From an uncultured Acidobacteriota bacterium (GTDB lineage Bacteria > Acidobacteriota > Terriglobia > Terriglobales > Acidobacteriaceae): a stretch of DNA of 64,000 bases. The notes beneath the pieces were generated by a model, which was not told the origin of the DNA, did not search any database, and saw only the letters and a program-made list of their open reading frames with translations. The translations under genes and the position numbers were made by a program. The first letter of the stretch is position 1; each line of letters opens with the position of its first letter. Shown here piece after piece: positions 24,347 to 32,279 of this stretch. Location: positions 19,158 through 83,157 of the forward strand of contig CAIQPK010000007.1 of NCBI GenBank assembly GCA_903873705.1. Reading direction: 5' to 3'.

Positions 24347-24511
24347 CTACCGCGAACGCAGACGCGCATAAAGCGCCGCACCAGCTGCTCCCACCACGCC
24401 TAGAACGGCAGTGGGGCATTCCGGCGAATTAATGCAACCGCCTTGAGCATGTGCCAGAACGGGAAGAAGGAATATCGAACCAAAGAATGCAAAGCGCAAA
24501 AACGTCTTCAT
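24347..24511 (-). CDS. Tiny PExPT-CTERM-type secreted protein
   Basis: 54 residues that are little more than two sorting signals. MKTFLRFAFFGSIFLLPVLAHAQ is a signal peptide (residues 1-23). Then come GGCINS and a C-terminal tail PECPT (residues 30-34) followed by the hydrophobic VLGVVGAAGAALYA and a basic end RLRSR. A P-E-x-P-T motif, a membrane helix and Arg residues match the short PExPT-CTERM proteins known from acidobacteria, exosortase substrates related to PEP-CTERM. The start Met at 24511 has AAAAGG upstream; a longer frame to 24607 lacks such support. It sits alone, with its own terminator, directly before the exopolysaccharide operon. I see no exosortase gene in this window. Confidence 0.72.
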   Translation of the reverse strand: MKTFLRFAFFGSIFLLPVLAHAQGGCINSPECPTAVLGVVGAAGAALYARLRSR

Positions 24512-24837
24512 AGCGTTGTGGCCTTTTAGATAGATTGTGTGCCGTGCCGGGTGCTGGCTGAAGTATACAGGGACAACTACCAAAAGAAAGTGAAAGTTGC
24601 ACCTCACTCATCTCGGTTCCCTGTGTGGTCGATATGACGCATACAGCGTTATAAGGGTTGGCTGTAAACCTGAGCCGTTCACCGGCGTTTCAGAACTCTT
24701 TCAAAATCATCGGCTTACCCAGCCAATTCTTTAAGGCATTTCAGTTTAGAACACGCCCCGCTTCCCCGCCATCGCCCAAACCGGTTCAGACAGCCTCAAT
24801 CCACCTGCTGACGTCTATCATGGACAGAGGAAACGCA
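24512..24837. other. Divergent intergenic region
   Basis: 326 bp between the PExPT-CTERM gene (minus) and the thioredoxin-like gene (plus). On the minus strand a TATACT hexamer near 24566-24571 could be a -10 box for the small gene, but its -35 is weak. Open frames entering from either gene are not protein-like. I see no structured element. Confidence 0.4.
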
Positions 24838-25494
24838 ATGTCCAGAACCGAATCCACCATGGTGAAGCTTGGCACGGTCGCTCCCGCATTCGAGCTGGTC
24901 GACGCCATCTCCGGCCAGCCAATGAGCCGGGACGACGTAGCTGCACTCGCCTGGGACGACACCCTGCCCGACCGCGTCGTCACCTCCACCCACGGCGGCC
25001 CCAGCCAGAAGCACGGCCTGCTCGTCATGTTCGTCTGCGTCCACTGCCCCTACGTCAAGCACGTCGAGCAGGAGCTTGCCCGCATCGGACACGACTACTT
25101 CGGCCCTGACGGCGAAGGCCCCATCGCCATCGCCGCCATCCAGTCCAACGATATCGCCGCCTATCCTCAGGACGGCCCCGGCCACATGCGCGAACAGGCC
25201 ACGCGGCTCGGCTGGACTTTCCCCTATCTCCTCGACGACACTCAGGAGGTCGCCCGCTCCTACGGCGCCGCCTGCACCCCCGATTTTTTCCTCTTCGACG
25301 GCGAAATGCGCCTCGTCTACCGCGGCCAGCTAGACGACAGCCGCCCCCGCCGAGGCGACAGCGGTAACGACACCCCCGTCACAGGCAAAGACCTCCGCGC
25401 GGCGCTCGACGCCGTCATCGCCGGAAAAAGACCCGACACCAACCAGCGCCAGAGCATCGGCTGCAACATCAAATGGCGAGAGGCCAACACCTGA
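24838..25494 (+). CDS. Thioredoxin-like (AhpC/TSA-type) protein
   Basis: 218 residues with the AhpC/TSA-like thioredoxin fold. 'VKLGTVAPAFELVDAISGQPMSRDDV' opens the fold. 'GLLVMFVCVHCPYVKHVEQELARIG' carries the redox CVHC motif. 'IAIAAIQSNDIAAYPQDGPGHMREQATRLGWTFPYLLDDTQEVARSYGAACTPDFFLFD' (region) has the cis-Pro before DFF. This subgroup (F-x-C-x-H-C-P-Y-V) is a common cytosolic peroxiredoxin/thioredoxin-like protein of unassigned substrate. The ATG at 24838 has AGAGGA six bases upstream, better than the Met at 24820. The carbonic anhydrase gene begins two bases after its stop. Confidence 0.88.
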   Translation: MSRTESTMVKLGTVAPAFELVDAISGQPMSRDDVAALAWDDTLPDRVVTSTHGGPSQKHGLLVMFVCVHCPYVKHVEQELARIGHDYFGPDGEGPIAIAAIQSNDIAAYPQDGPGHMREQATRLGWTFPYLLDDTQEVARSYGAACTPDFFLFDGEMRLVYRGQLDDSRPRRGDSGNDTPVTGKDLRAALDAVIAGKRPDTNQRQSIGCNIKWREANT

Positions 25495-25496
25495 TC

Positions 25497-26132
25497 ATGG
25501 ATCCAGCGCTCGAAAACCTGAAAGACGGCGTCCGCCGCTTCCATTCCAACGTCTTCGTCCGCAACGCGGAGATGTATGCCCGTGCTGCCATCGACCCTCA
25601 GCGCCCTCACACCCTCTTCATCGCCTGCGCCGACTCCCGCGTCGACCCCAACGAACTCACCCAGACCGGCCCCGGCGAAGTCTTCGTCACCCGCAACATC
25701 GGCAACATGGTCCCCGCCTACGGCGAAATGCTCGGCGGCGTCAGCGCCGTCATCGAGTTCGCCGTCAGCAGCCTCAACGTCCACCACATCGTCATCTGCG
25801 GACACTCCGACTGCGGCGCTATGAAGGCCCTCCTCCAGCCCGAGTCAGTAGAAGCCATGCCCACCGTCAAAAGCTGGCTCACCAACGCCCGCGCCGCCCT
25901 TACCGTCGCGGAAACTGTACACACCCGCATGGAGCTCGACCGCAGCCTCCTCTCCGTCCTGACCGAAGAAAACGTCCTCCTCCAGCTCCAGCACCTCAAA
26001 ACGCACCCCTCAGTCGCCGGCGCCATGGCCATGGGCGAGCTCTCCGTCTCCGGCTGGGTCTACGACATCGGCACCGGCCGTGTCTGCATCGCCGAAGACG
26101 GTCAGCGAGAATTCGTCCCCGTCACCCCATAG
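25497..26132 (+). CDS. Beta-class carbonic anhydrase
   Basis: Interconverts CO2 and bicarbonate. Zinc ligands C44 (in FIACADSRVDP), H103 and C106 (in ICGHSDCGAMKALL) and the catalytic D46/R48 dyad are all present. 'GEVFVTRNIGNMVPAYG' and 'AVIEFAVSSLNVHHIVICGHSDCG' are textbook beta-CA. 211 residues, full length. Start ATG at 25497 lies two bases after the thioredoxin-like stop, with GAGAGG 13 bases back; an ATG at 25473 inside the upstream gene is the alternative. The pair is probably co-transcribed and ends at the terminator that follows. Confidence 0.93.
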   Translation: MDPALENLKDGVRRFHSNVFVRNAEMYARAAIDPQRPHTLFIACADSRVDPNELTQTGPGEVFVTRNIGNMVPAYGEMLGGVSAVIEFAVSSLNVHHIVICGHSDCGAMKALLQPESVEAMPTVKSWLTNARAALTVAETVHTRMELDRSLLSVLTEENVLLQLQHLKTHPSVAGAMAMGELSVSGWVYDIGTGRVCIAEDGQREFVPVTP

Positions 26133-26154
26133 CCCTTAACGCATCCGCACGTAA

Positions 26155-26181
26155 AAAGCCCCGGCAACCAGCCGGGGCTTT
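26155..26181. terminator. Bidirectional intrinsic terminator
   Basis: A perfect 10-bp stem (AAAGCCCCGG at 26155-26164, complement at 26172-26181) with a seven-base loop is flanked by five A and three T residues. It follows the carbonic anhydrase gene and faces the convergent lipoprotein gene. It closely resembles the terminator at 813-845. Confidence 0.82.
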
Positions 26182-26192
26182 CACCATTGATT

Positions 26193-26234
26193 CAGGGTGC
26201 CCTCTGTCCGGATTATCGGAGAGGGGGCACCCTG
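26193..26234. repeat. Long imperfect inverted repeat
   Basis: CAGGGTGCCC at 26193-26202 pairs with GGGCACCCTG at 26225-26234. The interior (TCTGTCCGGATTATCGGAGAG, split by mismatches) can extend the stem. It lies just after a strong terminator and just before the stop of the convergent lipoprotein gene. It has no T-tract and may terminate or protect the lipoprotein mRNA 3' end. Confidence 0.6.
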
Positions 26235-26246
26235 CGAAATCAACCT

Positions 26247-27212
26247 CTACTGAACGTAAAGCGAATCGGCCAACCGGAACCGGATAATCGACTCCGAAGG
26301 AATCTCGATATCCCGATTCCCCGTAGTCCCGGCGATCAGCGTTCCAGCTCCCGCACCGGCAGCACCTCCAACGGCAAGGCCAACGCCGCCCGAAGCCAGC
26401 CCGCCAATCAACATACCCGCGCCCGCCATGCCGCCGATGAAGCCGGCAGTCCGCTTGCCCTTGCCCTTCTTGGTGCGCACATTGTCATGCGTGTCGAGCG
26501 CATAGCGGTTGCCGTTTAACTCCATCGACGTCAGCCGCAGCTCCAGGCTGGATGCACCCTTGAAGTGCCCCCGGCGATGCGCTTCATCAACGCGGCCCGC
26601 AACCGGCGTTCCTTTGGGGATAATCACATTGCCGTTCACGACAACCGGCTCCACCAGCTCTCCGGTAAAGCGGTCACCAGCATGGTTGTACTTCACGCTG
26701 ATGTGTTGATTGATCCGCATAGCCAGCGTCGTTCCCGCAGGAACCGTAACATTCACGGCCGGTGCATTGGTCGAAATCGGCTGGTCCGGCGGCGGAACGT
26801 AACCTGCGTTGGCGGCATTGGTCACCGCCGGCGCACCCGGATCATAAGATTGCACGGGCGCAGGCCCAGCAGCCGTATTCGCCAACGGTGCGGGAGCGCC
26901 GCCAACGGGAGTGACTACCGGATTCGTCCGCGCCGGCTTCGGCCCCGGAGAGGGCGGCGTAATTGCCGTCGTTACCTGCTGCGTCTGTCCGGGAGCAGGC
27001 GGGGTCACCGTTGTGATCACCGTATCGCCATTGCCGTCGATGTACTGCACCTGCTGCGCCACGCCCGTCGATGCTGCGGCCTTCTTTGCCTGGTCGATCG
27101 CAGCCTGCTCTTTGCTCGCGCATCCCGTCAGCAGCGCCACACCCAAAAGACCGGCAGCGGCCAATCCGCGTACCGCGTAACCAAAATTCTTGACTTGCTT
27201 CATATCGTTCAT
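26247..27212 (-). CDS. Glycine-zipper lipoprotein
   Basis: 321 residues. A lipoprotein signal sequence has lipobox LLTGC near residues 28-32. Then comes a ~110-residue Pro/Ala/Thr/Val-rich linker. A folded domain follows: 'VNVTVPAGTTLAMRINQHISVKYNHAGDRFTGELVEPVVVNGNVIIPKGTPVAGRV' (region at ~152-210). A glycine-zipper pair at ~260-297 (GFIGGMAGAGMLIGGLASGGVGLAVGG, broken here) could insert in a membrane. The end is 'IPSESIIRFRLADSLYV'. The 'pragttl..rl' domain occurs in many acidobacterial envelope proteins, with unknown role. ATG at 27212 has AAGGAGAG four bases upstream. Confidence 0.75.
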   Translation of the reverse strand: MNDMKQVKNFGYAVRGLAAAGLLGVALLTGCASKEQAAIDQAKKAAASTGVAQQVQYIDGNGDTVITTVTPPAPGQTQQVTTAITPPSPGPKPARTNPVVTPVGGAPAPLANTAAGPAPVQSYDPGAPAVTNAANAGYVPPPDQPISTNAPAVNVTVPAGTTLAMRINQHISVKYNHAGDRFTGELVEPVVVNGNVIIPKGTPVAGRVDEAHRRGHFKGASSLELRLTSMELNGNRYALDTHDNVRTKKGKGKRTAGFIGGMAGAGMLIGGLASGGVGLAVGGAAGAGAGTLIAGTTGNRDIEIPSESIIRFRLADSLYVQ

Positions 27213-27373
27213 CGTTCTCTCCTTGCGCTCATGCTGCATCGGGAACTCTAGGCCCACTGCACAGTTCCATTTGTCGCAACAGAGGTTGTGATGCCCTCCT
27301 TGATGGCGTTCGCTGCCTACGCGACCAGAAAAGGTTTAATATCGGGCCTGCGAAGCACAAAAGGAAATAACCC

Positions 27374-28605
27374 ATGAGCCTTCAGGAAAATAAACCCGCG
27401 CCCCCGGGCAACCGCCCACAGCTTGCCCACCTCACCGCGCAGCTCAATGACCTCCGCGAGCGTGGCACCTACTTCCGCCTCCGCGTGCTCGACGACGAGC
27501 AGGCCGCCGTTTGCCACTACGACGGCAAGCAGGTCACAACCTCGCCTCCAACAACTACCTCGGCCTCTGCAACCACCCCAAACTCCGCGAAGCCGCCATC
27601 GCCGCCACTCAGAAGTTCGGCGTCGGCTCCGGAGCCGTCCGCACCATCGCCGGCACCATGCGCATCCACCTGGAGCTCGAAGAAAAGATCGCCGCCTTCA
27701 AAGGGGTCGAAGCCTGCGTCGTCTTCCAGTCCGGCTTCGCCGCCAACGCCGGCACCGTCTCCAGCATCCTCGGGAAAGAAGACTTCATCCTCTCCGACGA
27801 GCTCAACCACGCCAGCATCATCGACGGCGCACGCCTCTCCCGCGCGAAAATCAAGGTCTTCCGCCACAAAGACGTCGCCCACTGCGAAGAGCTGCTGAAA
27901 GAAGTCCAGAACGAACCCGGCCGCAAGCTCGTCATCACCGACGGCGTTTTCTCCATGGACGGCGACATCGGTCCCGTAGCCCAGCTCTCCGCGCTCTGTG
28001 AAAAGTACGGCGCCATCATGATGGTCGACGACGCCCACGCCTCCGGCGTCCTTGGCCGCAACGGCCGCGGCTCAGTCGATCACTTCCACTGCACCGACAA
28101 GGTCGACGTCCAGGTCGGCACCCTCTCCAAGGCTATCGGCGCCCTCGGTGGTTACGTCTGCGGCTCCCGCGATCTCATCGACTACCTCTACCACCGCGCA
28201 CGGCCCTTCCTCTTCAGCACATCGCACCCACCCAGCGTCGCCGCCACCTGCATCGCCGCTTTTGACCTGCTTGAATCGGAACCCGAGCGCATAGCTCGCC
28301 TATGGGACAACACGCGCTACTTCCAGTCCGAGCTGAGGAATGCCGGCTTCAACATCGGAGGCGTTACCACGCCGGCCAGCGAAACGCCCATCACGCCCAT
28401 CATTATCGGCGACGGCCGCCAGACCATGGACTTCAGCCGCGCCCTCTTTGCTGCTGGCGTCATGGCCACCGGCATCGCCTTCCCCACCGTCCCCGAAGGC
28501 AAAGCCCGTATCCGCTGCATCATGACCAGCGAGCACACCCGTGCGCAGATCGACCAGGCCCTCGAAACCCTTTCCACCACCGCAAAATCCATGGGCGTAC
28601 TCTAA
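27374..28605 (+). pseudogene. kbl: 2-amino-3-ketobutyrate CoA ligase (kbl) with internal frameshift
   Basis: PLP-dependent enzyme of threonine degradation that makes glycine and acetyl-CoA from 2-amino-3-ketobutyrate and CoA. The N-terminal part starts at ATG 27374 (AGGA upstream) and reads 'AQLNDLRERGTYFRLRVLDDEQAAVCHYDGKQV'. The rest, in the next frame from about 27538, reads 'NLASNNYLGLCNHPKLREAA' and then 'VDDAHASGVLG', 'TLSKAIGALGGYV' (PLP lysine codon 28129-28131) and a normal C-terminus. The frame breaks between 27533 and 27538: GTC ACA ACC should be GTC A-?-C AAC CTC. One missing base there restores a full-length ~410-residue enzyme. It is either a recent mutation or a sequencing error. 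No tdh neighbour is seen. Confidence 0.88.
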
Positions 28606-28613
28606 CCAGCCGC

Positions 28614-29726
28614 CTACCAGGCCTGCTCGCGAGGCCCCGCCGGCAGATCGCCTTCCTTCTTCTTCGCACCCAGGAACGGCCGCTCAAAGTATCGGAAGAA
28701 CAGGTAGCCAAAGACAAAGATCACCGGGACGCTGACCATCTCGGTTGCCTGTGGCAGCGCCGGCACACGCGTCCGTATCAACCGCACCGTCGACCAGAAC
28801 AGATCGTTCATCGGCACATGCGTCAGGTACACCGAGTAAGAAAACACACCCACAGCCACCAGCCATGGCCGTGTCAGCCAAGGCATCCTTGCCTCCCGCT
28901 CCAGGCACACCGCCAGCAGGCAGGCAAACGCCGTGCTCGCCAGAATGTCGCGGTAAGGAAGCGTCGCCGCCGTAAACACGCACCCCACCGCCATAGCCAG
29001 CAGCACCGGAAAAACAAATGCTGGCATGTTGATCGGCTTGCGGCTCGCAATACGCTCGGCCAGCAGCATCCCCAGAAACCACTCGAAGTAGCGAGTCAGC
29101 ACAAAAGCTTTTAGCGAAACCGGGTGGACCGTGAAGAAAATTTCACAACCCAGCAACGCCAGCAGCGGCCACATAAACCCGGCTCTGCGGCAGAGCCAGA
29201 GCAGCACGGGATACAGAAGGTAGAACTGGGTCTCAAAAACCAGCGTCCAATACACGCCGTTGAAGTTGAAAGCAGGCGGATAAATCTGCTGCGCAAAAAA
29301 CGCGCTGGCCACAAAGCTCCGCACATCCGCCACCGCTGCAAAGTGCAGCGGCTCGTGCTTGGCGAACGCCACAAACGTCGGTATCGCCAGCAGCACCAGC
29401 GACGTCCACACCAGGCTCGCGAAGTACGCCGGATACAGCCTGAAAAATCGCCGCTTCGCAAAGCTCTTCAGCCGCAGCTGGTCTGATCCCGTCGCATGAA
29501 ACTTGATCGCCTGCGGCAGATGAATGCATAACCCGCTCAACACAAAGAAAAGGTTGACCCCCAGGTACCCAAACCCAAAGAAAGCCGTATGCGGTCCCAG
29601 TCCATGCGGAACCACCCAGGGCGGCTTCTGCGTGCTGCCATCCGGATAAAATCGTCCCCACACGTGGAAGAACACCACGGCAATCGCGGCAATGCCACGC
29701 AGTGAATCAATGGACTTGAACCGCAT
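28614..29726 (-). CDS. Acyltransferase family 3 (OafA/YrhL-like) membrane protein
   Basis: 370 residues with about ten transmembrane helices. Family signatures are FKSIDSLRGIAAIAVVFFHVW, with the catalytic-region His of the R-G-(x)n-H motif, 'GYLGVNLFFVLSGLCIHLP' and 'KRRFFRLYPAYFASL'. The closing helix is followed by a basic tail. These enzymes O-acetylate or otherwise acylate sugars of LPS, exopolysaccharide or peptidoglycan at the membrane. Its substrate is unknown. It may act on the polysaccharide made by the locus 5 kb away, but there is no direct linkage. It converges with kbl (8-bp gap). Confidence 0.87.
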   Translation of the reverse strand: MRFKSIDSLRGIAAIAVVFFHVWGRFYPDGSTQKPPWVVPHGLGPHTAFFGFGYLGVNLFFVLSGLCIHLPQAIKFHATGSDQLRLKSFAKRRFFRLYPAYFASLVWTSLVLLAIPTFVAFAKHEPLHFAAVADVRSFVASAFFAQQIYPPAFNFNGVYWTLVFETQFYLLYPVLLWLCRRAGFMWPLLALLGCEIFFTVHPVSLKAFVLTRYFEWFLGMLLAERIASRKPINMPAFVFPVLLAMAVGCVFTAATLPYRDILASTAFACLLAVCLEREARMPWLTRPWLVAVGVFSYSVYLTHVPMNDLFWSTVRLIRTRVPALPQATEMVSVPVIFVFGYLFFRYFERPFLGAKKKEGDLPAGPREQAW

Positions 29727-29776
29727 CTCCGCAGTTTAGCCCGGATCGTGCCCATCGCCTTAGTGATTTCGAGTAG

Positions 29777-32224
29777 CTATATTTTCTGCATGCGCTGAAT
29801 GTCCCGCACTCCGGGCACTTTACGCAGATTCTGCGTCAACCGTGTAAGGTGTCGCAGATCGACGGTCTCAATGACAAAGTCGCAGTAAACAGTCCCATCG
29901 CTGTTCGGCCGCGTCTCCACTGACTTGATATTCGTTCCATCGTCATAAATGATCGCCGTAAACTCTTTCAGCAACCCCGCACGATCGTCGCAGAACAAAA
30001 TCAACCTCACCGGATAGGTCGCCTGCTTCGGAGAAGCAGCATCCGTCGGCGCCGCCGACCACTCCACCTCAATCCTCCGGTCCGCCTCATAGAGCAGATT
30101 TTGCACATTCGAACAGCTCCGCGCATGAACCGCCACACCCTTGCCCCGCGTTACGTAACCGATAATCTCTTCCCCACGAATCGGATTACAACAACGCGCC
30201 CGGTAGACCAGCAGATCGTCCTGCCCCTCCACCTGCAGCGAGTCCGCACCCTTGCCGAAGAAAACCCGCTTCACCGCATCCGACATATGCGACAGCGTGT
30301 TCGAAACCTTGCCCGCCTCCGCCGCCGGTGCCTCCGTGGCCATCGTGCTTCCCGGTTCGAGCTTGTTCAGCACCTGCCGCGTCGAGTACTTGCCAAACCC
30401 AATCCCCGCCAGCAAATCCTGCTCATTGCCCAGCCCATAATCGCCAGCGATGCGATCAAAGTCCGCCATCTCAAACTTCGCCAGCGACAGCTTGTACTTC
30501 CGTGCCTCGCGCTCCAGCAGCTTCTTGCCGATCTCGATAGCCCGCGTCCGCTGGTGCTCATTCAGCCAGTGCTTGATCTTGTTCCGCGCTCGCGAGCTCT
30601 TCGCAAACGTCAGCCAGTCGCGCGAAGGAGCATGTCCCACCTGCGTCATGATCTCGACAATGTCGCCATTGCGCAGCTTGTGCTTCAACGGAACGATCCG
30701 GTTGTTCACCTTCGCTCCCGTCGTCGCATGACCCACATCCGTATGCACCGCGTATGCGAAATCAATCGGGCTCGCGTCCTTGGGCAGCACCACTACCTTG
30801 CCCTTGGGTGTAAACGTGTACACCTCTTCCGGATAAAGGTCGATGCGCAGCGTCGACATGAACTCGTTCGGGTCCGACATCTCCCGCTGCCACTCCATCA
30901 ACTGCCTTACCCACGCCAGCCGCTGCTCGTCCTTCGCCGAAACGTTATCGCTGGCCTTGTACTTCCAGTGGGCCGCGATGCCTTCCTCGGCAATCCGGTG
31001 CATCTCTTCCGTACGAATCTGCACCTCAAACTGGTGCCCACCCTCAGCAATCAGCGTCGTATGCAGCGACTGATAAAGATTCGGCCGCGGCATCGCAATA
31101 AAGTCCTTGAACCGCCCCGGCACCGGCCGCCACGTGCTGTGCAGTATCCCGATCAGCGCATAACACTGCGTCACCGTCTCCACAATCACGCGAATCGCAA
31201 ACAGGTCATACACCTGGTCCACCGGAACCTGGTGCGCCGTCAGCTTCTGCTGAATCGAATACAGCCGCTTGATCCGCGACTCCACCCGCCCCTGTATGTG
31301 GTTCTCTTTGAGCTTCGTTTCCAGCGTCCCCACAATCTTGCCCAGGAAAACCTCGCCCTCACCACGCAGCGACTCCACCTGCTCCGTCAACTGCGTAAAC
31401 GAAAAAGGATCGGTATATCGAAACGCCAGGTCCTCAAGCTCCCCGCGCAGCTTGCCCATACCCAGCCGGTGCGCCAGCGGCGCATAAATTTCCAACGTTT
31501 CGCGCGCAATCTTTTGCTGCTTCTCCGGCTTCAAATGCTCCAGCGTGCGCATATTGTGCAGCCGGTCAGCCAGCTTGATGATCACCACGCGCACGTCCGT
31601 CACCATCGCCAGCAGCATCTTGCGGATGTTCTCCGCCTGGTGCTCTTCGCGATTCGCAAACTTGATCTTGTCCAGCTTGGTCACGCCCTCAACAATGTGC
31701 GCCACCTGGTCGCCGAACCGCTTGGCAATCTCAACCGACGTCACATCGGTGTCTTCCACCGCATCATGCAGCAACCCCGCAGCGATGGCCGTCGAGTCCA
31801 TCTTCAACTCAGCCAGCACCTGCGCTACTTCCAGCGGATGAATAATGTAAGGCTCGCCCGAGGCACGCTTCTGTCCCTCGTGCTGCAGTACCGTGAACGC
31901 CCACGCAGCGCGGATAATTTCGAGATCGTCTGCCGGTCGGTTCGCATGCACCGTCGTCAGCAGGTGCTCAAACTTCTCCGCCAGCGCCACACTCGGCGGC
32001 CCGGCAGGCTCGTCCGCAGCAGGTTCCACCGCGGCCGGAGGCGATACCAGCTGTCCACTAGGTTCATCAAGGCTTGTGGCGGGCGCAGACTCAGGCGTCG
32101 CGGCCGCAGGCCGTGGCGGAGCGGCCGACAGAGCTGCTTCCAGCTCCATACCGGTATCGCTGGGTATCGACGTAAAAGTCGTCTCAGAGCCAGGCTTCTG
32201 ACGGCCAGGCTGCGCGGGCACCAT
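29777..32224 (-). CDS. rel: Bifunctional (p)ppGpp synthetase/hydrolase (Rel/SpoT)
   Basis: Stringent-response enzyme, 815 residues. The HD hydrolase domain holds LLHDAVEDTDVT (H153, D154, E157, D158). The synthetase domain has 'RFKDFIAMPRPNLYQSLHTTL', where the RxKD motif marks bifunctional Rel rather than RelA. A TGS domain ('VYTFTPKGKVVVLPKDASPIDFAYAVHTDVGHATTGAKVN' as a region) follows, then a zinc-finger/CC region (ARCCNPIRGEEIIGYVTRGKGVAVHARSC, split) and a C-terminal ACT domain. The first ~80 residues are an unusual Pro/Ala-rich extension absent from most Rel proteins; Met26 is an alternative start. Probably monocistronic. Confidence 0.95.
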   Translation of the reverse strand: MVPAQPGRQKPGSETTFTSIPSDTGMELEAALSAAPPRPAAATPESAPATSLDEPSGQLVSPPAAVEPAADEPAGPPSVALAEKFEHLLTTVHANRPADDLEIIRAAWAFTVLQHEGQKRASGEPYIIHPLEVAQVLAELKMDSTAIAAGLLHDAVEDTDVTSVEIAKRFGDQVAHIVEGVTKLDKIKFANREEHQAENIRKMLLAMVTDVRVVIIKLADRLHNMRTLEHLKPEKQQKIARETLEIYAPLAHRLGMGKLRGELEDLAFRYTDPFSFTQLTEQVESLRGEGEVFLGKIVGTLETKLKENHIQGRVESRIKRLYSIQQKLTAHQVPVDQVYDLFAIRVIVETVTQCYALIGILHSTWRPVPGRFKDFIAMPRPNLYQSLHTTLIAEGGHQFEVQIRTEEMHRIAEEGIAAHWKYKASDNVSAKDEQRLAWVRQLMEWQREMSDPNEFMSTLRIDLYPEEVYTFTPKGKVVVLPKDASPIDFAYAVHTDVGHATTGAKVNNRIVPLKHKLRNGDIVEIMTQVGHAPSRDWLTFAKSSRARNKIKHWLNEHQRTRAIEIGKKLLEREARKYKLSLAKFEMADFDRIAGDYGLGNEQDLLAGIGFGKYSTRQVLNKLEPGSTMATEAPAAEAGKVSNTLSHMSDAVKRVFFGKGADSLQVEGQDDLLVYRARCCNPIRGEEIIGYVTRGKGVAVHARSCSNVQNLLYEADRRIEVEWSAAPTDAASPKQATYPVRLILFCDDRAGLLKEFTAIIYDDGTNIKSVETRPNSDGTVYCDFVIETVDLRHLTRLTQNLRKVPGVRDIQRMQKI

Positions 32225-32279
32225 AGGTCATTCTACATCGGAGGTGTTACGCCACTCTCTGCAGCCCGGTAACCGCCTG

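Noticed and set aside
27530..27545. Programmed -1 ribosomal frameshift in kbl
   Set aside because: No X-XXY-YYZ slippery heptamer and no downstream pseudoknot-like stem is visible. Kbl is not known to use recoding, so a deletion or sequencing error is more likely.
30101..32272. 723-codon open frame on the plus strand opposite rel
   Set aside because: It is a codon-bias shadow of rel in GC-rich DNA. The translation is dominated by Arg, His, Leu and Gln, with no domain and no ribosome binding site.
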